Positions 24,795 through 34,014 are shown, counted from the stretch's first letter. The stretch: 64,000 nucleotides of DNA from Streptomyces griseochromogenes (GCF_001542625.1 NZ_CP016279.1:1178001-1242000); one strand, 5' to 3'. Notes: generated by a model not told the origin, from the sequence alone. Numbers and translations: made by a program.

Positions 24795-26595
24795 CCCCGT
24801 GCGCCGCCCTCGGCACGAACGTGCGCAGCGGCACCGTCACCGCCGTCCAGCGGCCCGCCGCCCCCAGGACGGGACCGAGGACCCGGCGCCCGGCGGCCGT
24901 GTCCCAGGGGGACAACCGGAACGGCACCGTGTTCAACTCCCGGTCCGCCACGATCAGTTTGAGCCAGTCCCGCGCCTCGGCCCCCGGCACCACCGGCCGG
25001 GAGGCGGGAAGCGACAGCTGCACGGGGTCGCCGTCCAGCGCGTGTCCCGTGTGCCCCGGGCCGATGAAGTGCCCCGGATACAGCACCGGGTCGCAGGCGT
25101 AGCCGTCGGTCAGGTCCAGCAGCACACACCACAGGGTGCGGTCGGGGGAGCGGTTGTGCAGCCGGATCGACACCCACGGCGGGCGCGGGCCGGCGGGGCT
25201 CGGTGCGTACGGGCAGACCAGCTCCCCGGACGCGTCCGGCCGCAACGGCTCGTCCGAGCCCCACGGGACGATCTCCAGCTCCACCAGCCCGTCCAGCAGC
25301 GAGGGCCGCGGGGCGAGGTCGCGCACCTGGTGCCAGCGGGTGAGGTGGGCCAGACAGTCCGCGACCCGCCCCGCGTCCGCAGGGCCTTCGAACGGCAGCG
25401 GCGCCGTGAACTCCGTACCGTCGCGCCGCAGGACGTGGGCCCGCCCGTCGCGCACATGCACCCGGAAGTGCAGCCCGCGCGCCTCCTCGGGCCCGTCCAC
25501 CGGCCGTACCAGCGGCCCGAGTTCGCCGTTCAGCAGCCGTTTGTCCTCGGGATCGCCGTCCACCGTCACACTGGCCGGCGGCAGCGCGACCTCCGACAGC
25601 GCGACCGGATACACCCGCTCCTGCTCCGGCTCCCAGTCCACCGGCGCGACCAGCGTCCGCGCGGCCGACACCTCCAGCGCCCGTACGACCCCCCGGTCCG
25701 GCCCCTCGTCCAGCGCCGCGAACAAGGTGCCCCGCGCCGCCTCACCGCCCTCCCGCAGCCCGTGCACCCCGCCGCAGTCCACCTCCCAGCCGTCGGCGCC
25801 GTACCGCAGCAGGTGCGGGCTCGCCGTCCGGGCCGGGCCGCCGAGCAGCGGCCGGTCCGCCGCTCCGCCCGGCAGGTCGGGGAAGAGCACCGGATGCTGG
25901 GTGCTGCCCGCCCGCTGCACCCGCGCGGACGCCCCCGCGAGGAGCTCCCGGCAGGTGGCGCCGGGCCCGGCCGCCCGCACCGCGTCGACCAGCGCGTGCG
26001 TGAACGCCCCGTGTCTGCGCCCCTCGAACCAGCCCTCGTACGACGGCTCGTCCAGCCGGCTCGCCGCCAGCAGCACATGCCGGGCCGGTCCTGCGGGCTC
26101 CCGCGCGCCCAGGTCCCAGTCCGGCCGCGGCGGCGCGTACCGCTCGACGAGTTCCGCCTCGCGGGTCGCGCCCCCGGAGTGGCAGCAGTCCAGGACCGCC
26201 ACGACCTGGGCGCCGCCCGCCGCGACCCGGTCCAGCAGCGCGCCGAGCCGTTTGTCCGGCAGCGGCCCGTCCACGCACACCAGCGCCTGGTTGCGGCCCG
26301 TCGCCTCGATCAACAGGTCGTCGCCGGTGGCGAGTTCCTCGGTGCCGTGGCCGGAGAACCACAGCAGGGCCGTGTCCCCGGGACCGGCCGAGCCGAGGTG
26401 CTCCAGCACCGCGTCCGTCACGAGGTCCACCGTCGCCCACGCGTCCAGCAGGACGCGGATCTCGGCCCGTTCGCCGGCCAGGTCCTCCAGCAGCCGGCGC
26501 GCCTCGGCGATGTCGTTCGCGCAGCCGCCCAACGGCGTCGCCACGTCCGCCGGGTAGTCGTCGATGCCCACCAGGAGCGCCTTGATCATCCCCAT
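24775..26595 (-). CDS. Metacaspase-like (peptidase C14) protein with long C-terminal extension
   Basis: 606 residues. The N-terminal caspase-fold domain (~1-250) has the beginning KALLVGIDDYP, the catalytic His83 (FSGHGTEE) and Cys138 (VLDCCHSGG). The 350-residue remainder is beta-rich and not recognised; it includes SIRLHNRSPDRTLWCVLLDLTDGY (~480-505), which resembles a DUF4384-like domain. It is a soluble, probable Arg/Lys-specific cysteine protease. ATG 26595 (MGMIK) is called; ATG 26589 is equally possible. It runs tail to tail with the CHAT gene (20-bp overlap) and head to head with the scaffold/AAA gene run, sharing a 130-bp intergenic region. It probably functions with both. Confidence 0.85.
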   Translation of the reverse strand: MGMIKALLVGIDDYPADVATPLGGCANDIAEARRLLEDLAGERAEIRVLLDAWATVDLVTDAVLEHLGSAGPGDTALLWFSGHGTEELATGDDLLIEATGRNQALVCVDGPLPDKRLGALLDRVAAGGAQVVAVLDCCHSGGATREAELVERYAPPRPDWDLGAREPAGPARHVLLAASRLDEPSYEGWFEGRRHGAFTHALVDAVRAAGPGATCRELLAGASARVQRAGSTQHPVLFPDLPGGAADRPLLGGPARTASPHLLRYGADGWEVDCGGVHGLREGGEAARGTLFAALDEGPDRGVVRALEVSAARTLVAPVDWEPEQERVYPVALSEVALPPASVTVDGDPEDKRLLNGELGPLVRPVDGPEEARGLHFRVHVRDGRAHVLRRDGTEFTAPLPFEGPADAGRVADCLAHLTRWHQVRDLAPRPSLLDGLVELEIVPWGSDEPLRPDASGELVCPYAPSPAGPRPPWVSIRLHNRSPDRTLWCVLLDLTDGYACDPVLYPGHFIGPGHTGHALDGDPVQLSLPASRPVVPGAEARDWLKLIVADRELNTVPFRLSPWDTAAGRRVLGPVLGAAGRWTAVTVPLRTFVPRAAHGVSGPGG

Positions 26596-26656
26596 GCCGG
26601 AGAGTTTGCCAGGGTCGCACGGGGGTCAATACGCGGTACGGAGATGCACTCTTGAC

Positions 26657-26666
26657 GTGACGTCAC
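26657..26666. promoter_or_regulatory. Palindrome in the divergent caspase/scaffold promoter region
   Basis: The perfect 10-bp palindrome GTGACGTCAC follows a TTGACG (-35-like, 26652-26657) in the 130-bp gap between the caspase gene and the gene at 26726. It is a candidate shared operator; no convincing -10 was found in either direction. Confidence 0.35.
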
Positions 26667-26725
26667 TAACCTTCACCTTCCGTGCATCGCACAACCGCTG
26701 ACCACCCATGACTCTCGGGGGACAC

Positions 26726-27208
26726 ATGGGGAACACCGAACGGCCGCGCCGTATCGTGCGGCCGGCACAGCAGGGCCTCGCCGCTCAGCCCGGCCTGGGC
26801 GCCCGGCGGGCCTCCGCACCCGCGAACCCGGCACCCGGCGTCGTACGCCGCGAGCTGTACACCCCGCGCTCCCGGAAGCTGATGGACGCCGTGGGCCGGC
26901 TCGACGCGGGACTCGACGAGCAGGCCTGCCGGTCGCTGGCCGACTGGCTGCGCGAGCAGTACACGACGGCCTACGGCTCGGTACCGCTCGGCTACGTCGC
27001 CCGCTGCCACCTGGGCCCGCCCTACGTCGACCACCAGCTCAGCCTCCTCGGCGTCATCGTCCGGCACTTCTCGGCCGCCGAGCCGATGCCCGAGCCGTTC
27101 TCGGCCGCCCGCATGCTCGCCCGCTCCGGCGGCTACGCCTACATCGAGGTCTACGACGACGGCCTGATCCTCCCCGTCCTGGACGACGGCACCGTCGTCC
27201 GCCCCTGA
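26726..27208 (+). CDS. Small unknown protein opening the scaffold/AAA operon
   Basis: 160 residues. There is an unstructured basic N-terminus to ~45. A compact alpha/beta domain follows (~46-160) with KLMDAVGRLDAGLDEQACRSLADWLREQY and a Gly/Tyr-rich end, YGSVPLGYVARCHLGPPYVDHQLS…HFSAAEPMPEPF. ATG 26726 is preferred because GGGGGA lies just before it; ATG 26708 in the same frame lacks a ribosome site. There are no catalytic or membrane motifs. It is the first gene of a rightward run ending with an AAA+ ATPase and divergent from the caspase gene. Function unknown. Confidence 0.65.
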   Translation: MGNTERPRRIVRPAQQGLAAQPGLGARRASAPANPAPGVVRRELYTPRSRKLMDAVGRLDAGLDEQACRSLADWLREQYTTAYGSVPLGYVARCHLGPPYVDHQLSLLGVIVRHFSAAEPMPEPFSAARMLARSGGYAYIEVYDDGLILPVLDDGTVVRP

Positions 27209-27255
27209 TCCCGACCCCCGCCCGCTCACCCCGCAGCACGCGAACGGAGTTCCGC

Positions 27256-29385
27256 ATGTCCGAGGTCGACCTCGCCCTGCACCGCAAGGTGCAGGAAGTC
27301 AGCAACCTCGTCATCAGACTCAGCGAACAGGTCGGCTCCGTGTCCGGCCAGGTCTCCACCGTCGAGGCCAACCAGCACCAGACCCGCACCGAACTCCAGC
27401 AGCTGCGCGACGAGTTCCTCGCCTTCGTCAAGCAGGCCGAGGCCACCGCGCACGTGCAGCGCGCCGAGACCCGCATCGGGGCCATCGAGGACAAGATCGA
27501 CCACGAGTTCGGCCACCACAAGACGGTCCGCCGCACCGCGGTCGGCATGCTCCAGGCCTTCGACGTCGGCCTGGTGTCGGAGGAGAACGTCCGGATGGTC
27601 GGCGACCAGCTGATGCTCCAGACCCCCCGCTACTGGCTCGCCCCCGCCCTGGTCGCCCTCGCCTCCTGGTCCGCCGACGACCGCACCCTGTGCGACCGCG
27701 CCGTCGACGAGGCCTTCCGCCGCTCGCCCGACCGCACCTCCCTGTTCTTCGCTCTCGTCCTGCGCCGCCAGGGCCGCTCCGAGGCCGCCGTCCGCTGGCT
27801 GCGCCACTACCTCCTCGCCCAGGACCCGGCCGCGCTCGGCCGCGAGTTCGCGGTCATCCTGGAGGCCATCGCCCAGGGCGCGTTCGGCCTCGTGGGCCGC
27901 GAGCTCCTCGACCGCACCCTCGCCGAGTGGCGCTCCCAGCTGATGGACAGCGCCGACGCCCAGGCCAAGCAGGTGCGGCGCTGGCGCGACGAGCTGGAGT
28001 CCCTGCGCGGACCGTCCCAGGCCGCCGAGTTCCCGCGCCTGGCCGTCCTGTCCCCGCAGTGGGTCACCCTCGACGGCGTGCTCTCCTCCGCGCGCGGCCA
28101 GCAGCCCGTGCTGGACAAGTACAAGGCCGTCATGGACCGCGAGTTCCGGCCGTCCGAGCGCATCGAGGACGCCGTCGACGACATCCTCGACCGGCTCGTC
28201 TCCGAGTACGACAACGAGGAGCTGCCGCTCCGCCGCGACCTCGCCTTCAACCAGGCGGTGGTCGACCACGACGGCGACCTCGCCACCGCCCGCAAGACCG
28301 CCGACGCGGACTCCGCGTCGTACGAGGAGACCCTCGACTACCTGACCGTGCAGACCACGGCCGCCCTCAACCCGCAGGCCATCGGCACCTCGCCGGCCAC
28401 CCAGCGGCTCTCCGTCGCGGCCTGCCACGACTGGTTCCAGCAGGCGCACGCCGCCCACACCCGCGACTACCGGGCCGCCGTACCGCAGGACGTCCAGGCC
28501 CAGTTCGCCGCCACGCACACGGTCGGAGCGCAGCATTTCCAGCTGCCCACCTGGGTCGGCTCGTTCACCCAGCCGCTGGCCGCCCTGGAGAAGTCCCTGG
28601 GCGACCACTGGGACCACTACACGCGCCCGTTCGTGGACGCGCTCGCCTTCCCGTGGCTGAAGAAGGTGGCCCCGCTGGCCGGCGTCGTCGCGGCGATCCT
28701 CCTCTTCCTGGCCGGCAGCTGGCCCGGCTTCGCCATCGGCGCCGCGGCGATCGTCGCCGTCGTCTGGGGCCTGATCCTGCGCAACCAGGCCCAGACGGCG
28801 GCCCGCGCCCAGGACGCGGCCCGCGAGCTGCTGGAGCGGGCCAAGACCGAGTCCCTGCACCAGCTGCGCGGCGTCTCGGCCGAACTGACCGACTGGTACG
28901 AGAAGTTCACCGCGGCCGACCGGGTGGAGGCGAAGGTACGCGAGCTGATCGCCACGCTGCCGACGGCGGGCGGCGGCGCGTCCCCGTTCGAGGGACGCAC
29001 GGTAGGCAAGAAGGCCGCGGCCGATCCGGCGCCCGCGGAGCGCCCCGCCCCCGAGCCGCAGGCCGCCTGGCGGGCGGTGCCCGAGTCCCGCCTCGCGAAG
29101 GAAGCCACGCCCGGGGCGAAGGAATCCGTGCCCGGGGCTGTGGAGTCCGTGCCGGAGGCGGAGGGGATCCGGTCCGAGGCGAAGGAGACCGCGTCCGGGT
29201 CCGCGCAGTCGGCGCCCGCGGATCGTCGCGCCCCCGAGCCGCAGGCCGCCCGGCGGGCGGTGCCCGAGCCCCGGCCGGCCCAGGAAGCCGCGCCCGAGGC
29301 GCAGGAGGCCGCGCCCGAGACGGCGGAGACCTCGCCCCAGCCGAAGGAGACCGCGCCCGAGCCCCAGGAGGACAGCGCCCGATGA
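27256..29385 (+). CDS. Coiled-coil membrane scaffold protein, unknown family
   Basis: 709 residues. An N-terminal coiled coil (~1-75, LIRLSEQVGSVSGQ… then QQLRDEFLAFVKQAEA) is followed by a helical middle (~80-450). Two adjacent hydrophobic helices lie at ~475-512 (VAAILLFLAGSW, AAAIVAVVWGLIL). A short coiled segment follows, and then a Pro/Glu/Ala tail (~585-709) containing a duplicated unit of about 60 residues (APEPQAA…RAVPE). The N- and C-termini are likely both cytoplasmic. It looks like a membrane-bound platform for the neighbouring ATPase or proteases. ATG 27256 has GGAG upstream. The next gene overlaps by ATGA. I know no named family. Confidence 0.7.
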   Translation: MSEVDLALHRKVQEVSNLVIRLSEQVGSVSGQVSTVEANQHQTRTELQQLRDEFLAFVKQAEATAHVQRAETRIGAIEDKIDHEFGHHKTVRRTAVGMLQAFDVGLVSEENVRMVGDQLMLQTPRYWLAPALVALASWSADDRTLCDRAVDEAFRRSPDRTSLFFALVLRRQGRSEAAVRWLRHYLLAQDPAALGREFAVILEAIAQGAFGLVGRELLDRTLAEWRSQLMDSADAQAKQVRRWRDELESLRGPSQAAEFPRLAVLSPQWVTLDGVLSSARGQQPVLDKYKAVMDREFRPSERIEDAVDDILDRLVSEYDNEELPLRRDLAFNQAVVDHDGDLATARKTADADSASYEETLDYLTVQTTAALNPQAIGTSPATQRLSVAACHDWFQQAHAAHTRDYRAAVPQDVQAQFAATHTVGAQHFQLPTWVGSFTQPLAALEKSLGDHWDHYTRPFVDALAFPWLKKVAPLAGVVAAILLFLAGSWPGFAIGAAAIVAVVWGLILRNQAQTAARAQDAARELLERAKTESLHQLRGVSAELTDWYEKFTAADRVEAKVRELIATLPTAGGGASPFEGRTVGKKAAADPAPAERPAPEPQAAWRAVPESRLAKEATPGAKESVPGAVESVPEAEGIRSEAKETASGSAQSAPADRRAPEPQAARRAVPEPRPAQEAAPEAQEAAPETAETSPQPKETAPEPQEDSAR

Positions 29386-29744
29386 GCACGCCACCGCCGC
29401 CCGCCCACCGGCCCGACCCGACGCCGTCGGCGACCGCGTCCCAGCGCTCCTGGGCCGCGACCGGGCAGTCCGGGGCCACACCGCCTTCCCAGGGAGCCAC
29501 CCCGGCCCCCTGGGCCGCCGCCCCCCAGCCCACCGGCAGCGGCACCGCACAGCAGCCCGCCGCCTCACCCTGGGCCGCCTCCGCCGACGCGGGCCGCGCC
29601 CAGTCCTCTCCCTGGGCCGCGCAGCGCCGCCCGCAGCAGGAACGGATCACCAGCAGGCTGCGCAAGGTCGTGGAAGGGCTGCCCGACTGGGAGCCGCTGC
29701 CGCCCGGCGAAACCCTCGTACGCCGGCCGGGCAGCACCGCATGA
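29382..29744 (+). CDS. Short Pro/Ala/Trp-rich protein
   Basis: 120 residues. ATG 29382 overlaps the scaffold stop (ATGA) and the stop at 29744 overlaps the next start (ATGA at 29741). The first ~85 residues are low complexity with repeated PWAA units (TPAPWAAAP, ASPWAASAD, SSPWAAQ). The last 35 (RITSRLRKVVEGLPDWEPLPPGE) are structured-looking and amphipathic. The tight coupling on both sides argues strongly that it is a real subunit despite its low complexity. Function unknown. Confidence 0.65.
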   Translation: MSTPPPPAHRPDPTPSATASQRSWAATGQSGATPPSQGATPAPWAAAPQPTGSGTAQQPAASPWAASADAGRAQSSPWAAQRRPQQERITSRLRKVVEGLPDWEPLPPGETLVRRPGSTA

Positions 29745-30322
29745 CCGGCCTGTGGGGCGACGGCGGCCCCTACCAGGCCTGGGTCGCCTTCCTGCGCCGC
29801 TGGGCGGCCCTGGAACCCGTCGACCCGGCCACCCTGCCCGCCCTGCCCGAGGAGCAGTGGGACGGCGACACCTGGGCACGGCTGGGCGAACACCTCGGCG
29901 CCGCCCTGGGCACCCGGCTCACCGCCTGGGCCGAGCACCTGGTGCGCGCCCTGAACGAGGCCCGGGACGAGTTCTCGTACGGCCGTGAACTCGCCCAGGC
30001 CCGCACCGGCCTGCACACGATCCGTGCCCTGGCGGCCCACCCCGGACTGCCGGAGGACCTGCGCAGCACGCTCACCGAGATCGTCGACGGGCAGATCACA
30101 CAGGTGCAGGGCCAGCTGGAGCAGAGCCTGGACGACGAGGCCCGGCGCGGCGCCGACCCGCGCCTCGTGGAGCGCCGCCGTCGCACCCTGCGGGACAACG
30201 CGCTGACCGCGACGCTCACCGCGCCGCCGCCCGGCATGCCGTCCACCGACGGCACCACGCCCTCGGGCGCCTGGTCGTACGACCCCGCGGCCCCGCCGAG
30301 ACGGCGCATCGTGCCCGGCTGA
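29741..30322 (+). CDS. Helical unknown protein upstream of AAA+ ATPase
   Basis: 193 residues, mostly alpha-helical, with WVAFLRRWAALEPVDPATLP near the N-terminus and a long helix pair at ~60-140. The C-terminal 40 residues are disordered. No motif identifies a family. Coupled to the preceding gene by ATGA overlap; the AAA+ gene starts 74 bp later. Best read as a component of the same complex. Confidence 0.65.
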   Translation: MTGLWGDGGPYQAWVAFLRRWAALEPVDPATLPALPEEQWDGDTWARLGEHLGAALGTRLTAWAEHLVRALNEARDEFSYGRELAQARTGLHTIRALAAHPGLPEDLRSTLTEIVDGQITQVQGQLEQSLDDEARRGADPRLVERRRRTLRDNALTATLTAPPPGMPSTDGTTPSGAWSYDPAAPPRRRIVPG

Positions 30323-30396
30323 GGCGACCGACCACGGAGCGCCTCACCGCCGCCCCGCCGCCCGCACCCCACCCTCGCAGAAGGCCCGAACCCCGA

Positions 30397-31962
30397 ATGT
30401 CGAACTACGCCGAGAGCCTCAGCCACCTCGACAGCTACATCTCCGCCCGTGTCCCGGTCATCGCGATGCGCACCATCGAACAGCAGCGTGCCCTGCGTCT
30501 GCTGCGCGAGGCGGCCACCCAGTCCCGGCGCAGCAGCATGCCGTTCTGGATCTACACCCGGGCCACCGGCCTGCGCGACCTGCGCACCAACGCGCCCGTG
30601 CAGGACGACCGTTCGCTGGCCGGCGCGATGGACTTCGCCGCGTCCCAGTTCGGCAGCCGGGCCAATGCCACGGTCGTCTTCGTCGACCCGGACGAGCTCG
30701 AATCGGACACGCCGGTCACCCGCCACTTCGCCGAACTGGCCCGCCTGGCCGACAGCAACATGGGCAGCATCGTCCTGATCACGGACACCCCCATCTGGAG
30801 CGGCCTGCAGCGCCTCGGCATGAGCCTGCGCCTGGACCTGCCCGACTCCGAGGAGATGTACGGCATCCTCAGCGGCTTCCTCGGCGACCACCACGGCCAC
30901 ATCCCCATCGAGTGGACCGAGGAGGACGCCCGCCGCGCGGCCGAGTTCCTGAGCGGCGTCACCGAGGCCGAGTGCGTCAACCTGATGGCGACCATCGCCG
31001 CCAAGGGCGCCATCCGCCGCGAGGACGTCCTCGGCCTCGCCCAGGCCAAGGACCGCATCTTCAGCGACCTCACCGGCCTGGAACGGGTCCACCTCAAGCA
31101 GAGCGACTACGCCATCGGCGGCCTGACCGGCCTGCGCACCTGGCTGGAACGCAAGCACGACATGATCTCCCGCGACCTGCGCCACACCGCCCTGCGCCCG
31201 CCCCGGGGCGTCCTGCTGGTCGGCGTCCCGGGCTGCGGCAAGTCGCTCTCGGCCAAGGCGATCGCGCACGACTGGCGGCTGCCCCTCTACCGGCTGGACA
31301 TGGCGAGCATCCACGGCAAGTACCTGGGCGAGTCGGAAGGCCGCTTCCGCGAGGCACTGGCGATGGCCGACCGGGTGGCCCCCTGCGTCCTGTGGATCGA
31401 CGAGATCGAGAAGGGCCTGGCGGGCCGCGACGACATGTCCGGCGTCCCGCAGCGCATCATCGGCCAGTTCCTGTACTGGCTCCAGGAGTCCCAGTCCCGG
31501 GCCTTCGTCGTGGCCACGGCGAACGACATCCGCAGCCTGCCGCCGGAGCTGCTGCGCAAGGGCCGCTTCGACGAACTCTTCTTCGTGGACCTGCCCGACG
31601 CCCAGGACCGCAAGGAGATCATCCGCATCTACCACCAGCGCTACCTCCAGGCCGACCCCACCCCCGAGCAGCTCGACCGCCTGGTCGACCTCTCCGAGGG
31701 CTTCGCCGGTTCCGATCTGGAGGCCGCGCTGCACGACGTCGGCGAGGAGGCGGTGCGCCGCGGCGGATTCGTCCAGTTGAAGGACTCGTACGTCATGGAC
31801 ACCTTCGCCCAGGTACGCCCGCTCAGCGTCAGCAACCCCGAGCAGATCGAGGAGATCCGGGCCTGGGGCCGCGAGCGCGCGGTACCGGCGGGCCGGGCGG
31901 CGGTGACGCCGGTGCCGGGCGACGGAGGCCGCACGCGCCGCATCGTCTTCATGGACGAGTGA
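30397..31962 (+). CDS. AAA+ ATPase, Ycf46-like
   Basis: 521 residues. The N-terminal ~230 residues resemble a degenerate AAA domain, as in Ycf46-like proteins. The active AAA+ module is ~240-470: Walker A GVPGCGKS with Lys282, Walker B CVLWIDEIEKG with Asp335/Glu336, sensor-1 Asn376 (ATANDI), and paired arginines 387/390 (LLRKGRFDELF). The closest broad relation is to the FtsH/CDC48-like classic AAA clade, but without protease or zinc motifs. It could remodel the scaffold or activate the CHAT/caspase enzymes. ATG 30397 begins MSNYAESLSHLDSYISARVPVI, typical for the family. The stop lies in the first unit of a 9-bp tandem repeat. Confidence 0.88.
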   Translation: MSNYAESLSHLDSYISARVPVIAMRTIEQQRALRLLREAATQSRRSSMPFWIYTRATGLRDLRTNAPVQDDRSLAGAMDFAASQFGSRANATVVFVDPDELESDTPVTRHFAELARLADSNMGSIVLITDTPIWSGLQRLGMSLRLDLPDSEEMYGILSGFLGDHHGHIPIEWTEEDARRAAEFLSGVTEAECVNLMATIAAKGAIRREDVLGLAQAKDRIFSDLTGLERVHLKQSDYAIGGLTGLRTWLERKHDMISRDLRHTALRPPRGVLLVGVPGCGKSLSAKAIAHDWRLPLYRLDMASIHGKYLGESEGRFREALAMADRVAPCVLWIDEIEKGLAGRDDMSGVPQRIIGQFLYWLQESQSRAFVVATANDIRSLPPELLRKGRFDELFFVDLPDAQDRKEIIRIYHQRYLQADPTPEQLDRLVDLSEGFAGSDLEAALHDVGEEAVRRGGFVQLKDSYVMDTFAQVRPLSVSNPEQIEEIRAWGRERAVPAGRAAVTPVPGDGGRTRRIVFMDE

Positions 31963-31998
31963 GGCGAGTGAGACGAGTGAGGCGAGTGAGGCGAGTGC
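31954..31998 (+). repeat. Tandem repeat, 5 x 9 bp
   Basis: Five copies of G(A/G)CGAGTGA from 31954 to 31998, the first containing the AAA+ stop codon (GAC GAG TGA). Further partial copies follow near 32008. Confidence 0.8.
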
Positions 31999-32013
31999 GA
32001 GGGCCGGACGAGT

Positions 32014-32052
32014 GACCAGCGGCACCCCATACGGAGACCAGCGGCACCCCAT
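32014..32052 (+). repeat. 17-bp direct repeat
   Basis: GACCAGCGGCACCCCAT occurs at 32014-32030 and 32036-32052, a 22-bp period, in the gap between the AAA+ gene and the acidic protein gene. Confidence 0.8.
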
Positions 32053-32127
32053 GGGGTGACCAGAGTCAACCCATGCGCCGGGTGGTCCGACTGGTTCCGG
32101 CACAGCAATGTCGTCCATACTGCCGCC

Positions 32128-32661
32128 GTGGAGCAGCGCATAGGATCGAACAGCAAGCCCCTGAAGGGCGAGCCCGTCAAGGGCGCCGGATTCGACCCGG
32201 CCTTCATCCCCGGGCTCACCGCGCCCGCGAAGGCCGAGCCGGAGGACGCGGAGCCGACGGCGGAGGCGGACGAGCAGCCGGTGCCGGAACCCGCCGAGGA
32301 GCCGGAGGCACAGCCGGCCGACGCGGCGGCCGAGACGGAGGAGCCGGAGGACCCGGAGGAAGAGGCTGAGGCCCCCGAGGGCGGCCCCGTCTTCGAGGCC
32401 TCCGACCGCCGGGCCAAGTTCGTCGCCGACCACCGCGGGGTGCGTCTCAGCCTGGACGAGGAGAACTGCGAGTTCCGCTGGGCCGAGATCGCGGCGGTCG
32501 AGACGGAGTCCCCCCGTTTCGGCAAGCGTTTCACCATCACGGTGCACACCCCTGACCGCCGTTGGTACCCGATCGAGATCGAGGCGACGGCCAGGGCGCG
32601 CTTCAAGGAGTGGGAGGACCAGCTGGACGCCGTGCTGGACGCCTACTTCGAGTCCGACTGA
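32128..32661 (+). CDS. Acidic-linker protein with PH-like C-terminal domain
   Basis: 177 residues from GTG 32128. A short conserved N-terminus (EQRIGSNSKPLKGEPVKGAGFDPAFIPGL) is followed by a Glu/Pro/Ala linker (~35-88), then a small beta-rich domain (~90-177, FVADHRGVRLSLDEENCEFRWAEIAAVE) like the PH-like domains that sense membranes or peptides. An in-frame GTG at 32056 exists, but the conserved start and the lack of ribosome site there argue for 32128. It may be leaderless. Same strand as the AAA+ run, but separated by repeats. Its stop lies 9 bp from the convergent carboxypeptidase gene. Confidence 0.7.
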   Translation: MEQRIGSNSKPLKGEPVKGAGFDPAFIPGLTAPAKAEPEDAEPTAEADEQPVPEPAEEPEAQPADAAAETEEPEDPEEEAEAPEGGPVFEASDRRAKFVADHRGVRLSLDEENCEFRWAEIAAVETESPRFGKRFTITVHTPDRRWYPIEIEATARARFKEWEDQLDAVLDAYFESD

Positions 32662-32670
32662 CCGGGGGCG

Positions 32671-34014
32671 CTAGCTGCAGTACTGGTCGGCCTTCCCGAT
32701 CGACCTGTACATACAGTCCGCGTTCTCCAGCAGCTGCAGCACCGCGTCCTTGTTCCGGGAGGTCTCCCGCTCGATGACTTCATCGGGCGGGTAGAACCCA
32801 CCCTCCGAACTGGACGTCGGATACATCTCGAAGGTGTAGTCGAAGATCTTCTGCGTACCCCACAGATAGTCGTCGATCGACCCGTCGGTGATGTACAGAT
32901 CGCTCGACTGCTCCGGCGTGTACCCGTTGCTGGCGGCCATCTTCTGCCCCACGGCCTTGTACGCGGCGGCGTCGTCGGCGGTCATCCCGGGGGCCGTGTC
33001 CGAGTACGTGTAGCCGAACGGCCACAGCACCAGCTCGCTGTAGGTGTGGAAGTCGATCCCGGCCTTGATCTGCTGCTTGCCGCCGATCACCCGGCTGCGC
33101 ACGAAGTCGGCGACGACCTTCACCTCGGGCGCGGACTCGGCGGCGGACCCGCGATAGGTCTCGGACGACTTCGACCCGGACGAGCCACCACAGCAGCCCC
33201 ACTTGTAGTTCCAGTTCCGGTTGAGGTCGGTCCCGACGTACGAGGACCCGGAATTGGGCTGCCGGTTCTTCCGCCACGACCGGTACGACCCCGTCGCGAT
33301 GTCGTACTCACCGCCATCCGGATTCAGATCCGGCACGATCCATATCTCGCGGCTGTTGACGATGTCGGTGATCCGGGAGTCCTTCCCGTACCCGGCCCCC
33401 AGCTCCCGCAGCAGATACAGCGCCATCTCCACGGTCAGATGCTCACGCGCGTGCTGATGGAAGGTGAACAGCACCTCGGGTTCGTCCTCGTCGGTGCCCA
33501 CGTTGTCGCTGACCTTGATGGCGACGATGTCCCGGCCCTCGTACGACTTCCCGATCACCCGCTTGCTCATGATGTTCGGGTAGGCGGCGAGCCGCTGGTC
33601 GATCTCGGCGTTCATCTCGGCGTAGTTGTGGTACTTCGAGTCGGCGCTGGGGAAGTCGAAGAGCCGGGCTCCGGAACGTTGCGGCGCCGCCCCCAACGGG
33701 CTGACGTCATAGCCGAGTTGCCGGAGCTTCCTGATCTGCTCGGCACGCCCCGACACGACGACGGTCTCCTCGTCGGCCTCGTCGACGGTGACGCCGGCGG
33801 CCTGGATGGCGGTGCGGGTCACGGGTGTGGTGCCCTGGTGGATCTCGTACTGCCGGATGTCCTCACCGGAGGCCGTGGCCTTCCGGGCGCTGTCGGCGGT
33901 GGCGTGGGTGGCGGTGGCCGACACGGGGGCGGCGAGGGCGAGGGCCAGCAGCGCGCCGAGCGTGGCGGTACGTCTGCCGCCGCGCACGCCGGAGCCGCGG
34001 ATGCGGAGTCGCAT
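32671..34014 (-). CDS. Secreted zinc carboxypeptidase (M14 family)
   Basis: 447 residues. A Sec signal peptide (~1-35, twin basic start, [13 protein letters not shown]) and a propeptide (~40-120) precede an M14 catalytic domain. The zinc ligands are His188 and Glu191 (HQHAREH) and His323 ([15 protein letters not shown]), and the catalytic Glu396 is in FDYTFEMYP. It is similar to carboxypeptidase T/A, releasing C-terminal residues from peptides outside the cell. Four or more late cysteines could form disulphides. The start ATG 34014 has AAGGAG upstream. The 209-bp leader region (34015-34223) holds G-rich near-repeats of GGGGAGTGGAGCT but no clear promoter. Confidence 0.92.
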   Translation of the reverse strand: MRLRIRGSGVRGGRRTATLGALLALALAAPVSATATHATADSARKATASGEDIRQYEIHQGTTPVTRTAIQAAGVTVDEADEETVVVSGRAEQIRKLRQLGYDVSPLGAAPQRSGARLFDFPSADSKYHNYAEMNAEIDQRLAAYPNIMSKRVIGKSYEGRDIVAIKVSDNVGTDEDEPEVLFTFHQHAREHLTVEMALYLLRELGAGYGKDSRITDIVNSREIWIVPDLNPDGGEYDIATGSYRSWRKNRQPNSGSSYVGTDLNRNWNYKWGCCGGSSGSKSSETYRGSAAESAPEVKVVADFVRSRVIGGKQQIKAGIDFHTYSELVLWPFGYTYSDTAPGMTADDAAAYKAVGQKMAASNGYTPEQSSDLYITDGSIDDYLWGTQKIFDYTFEMYPTSSSEGGFYPPDEVIERETSRNKDAVLQLLENADCMYRSIGKADQYCS

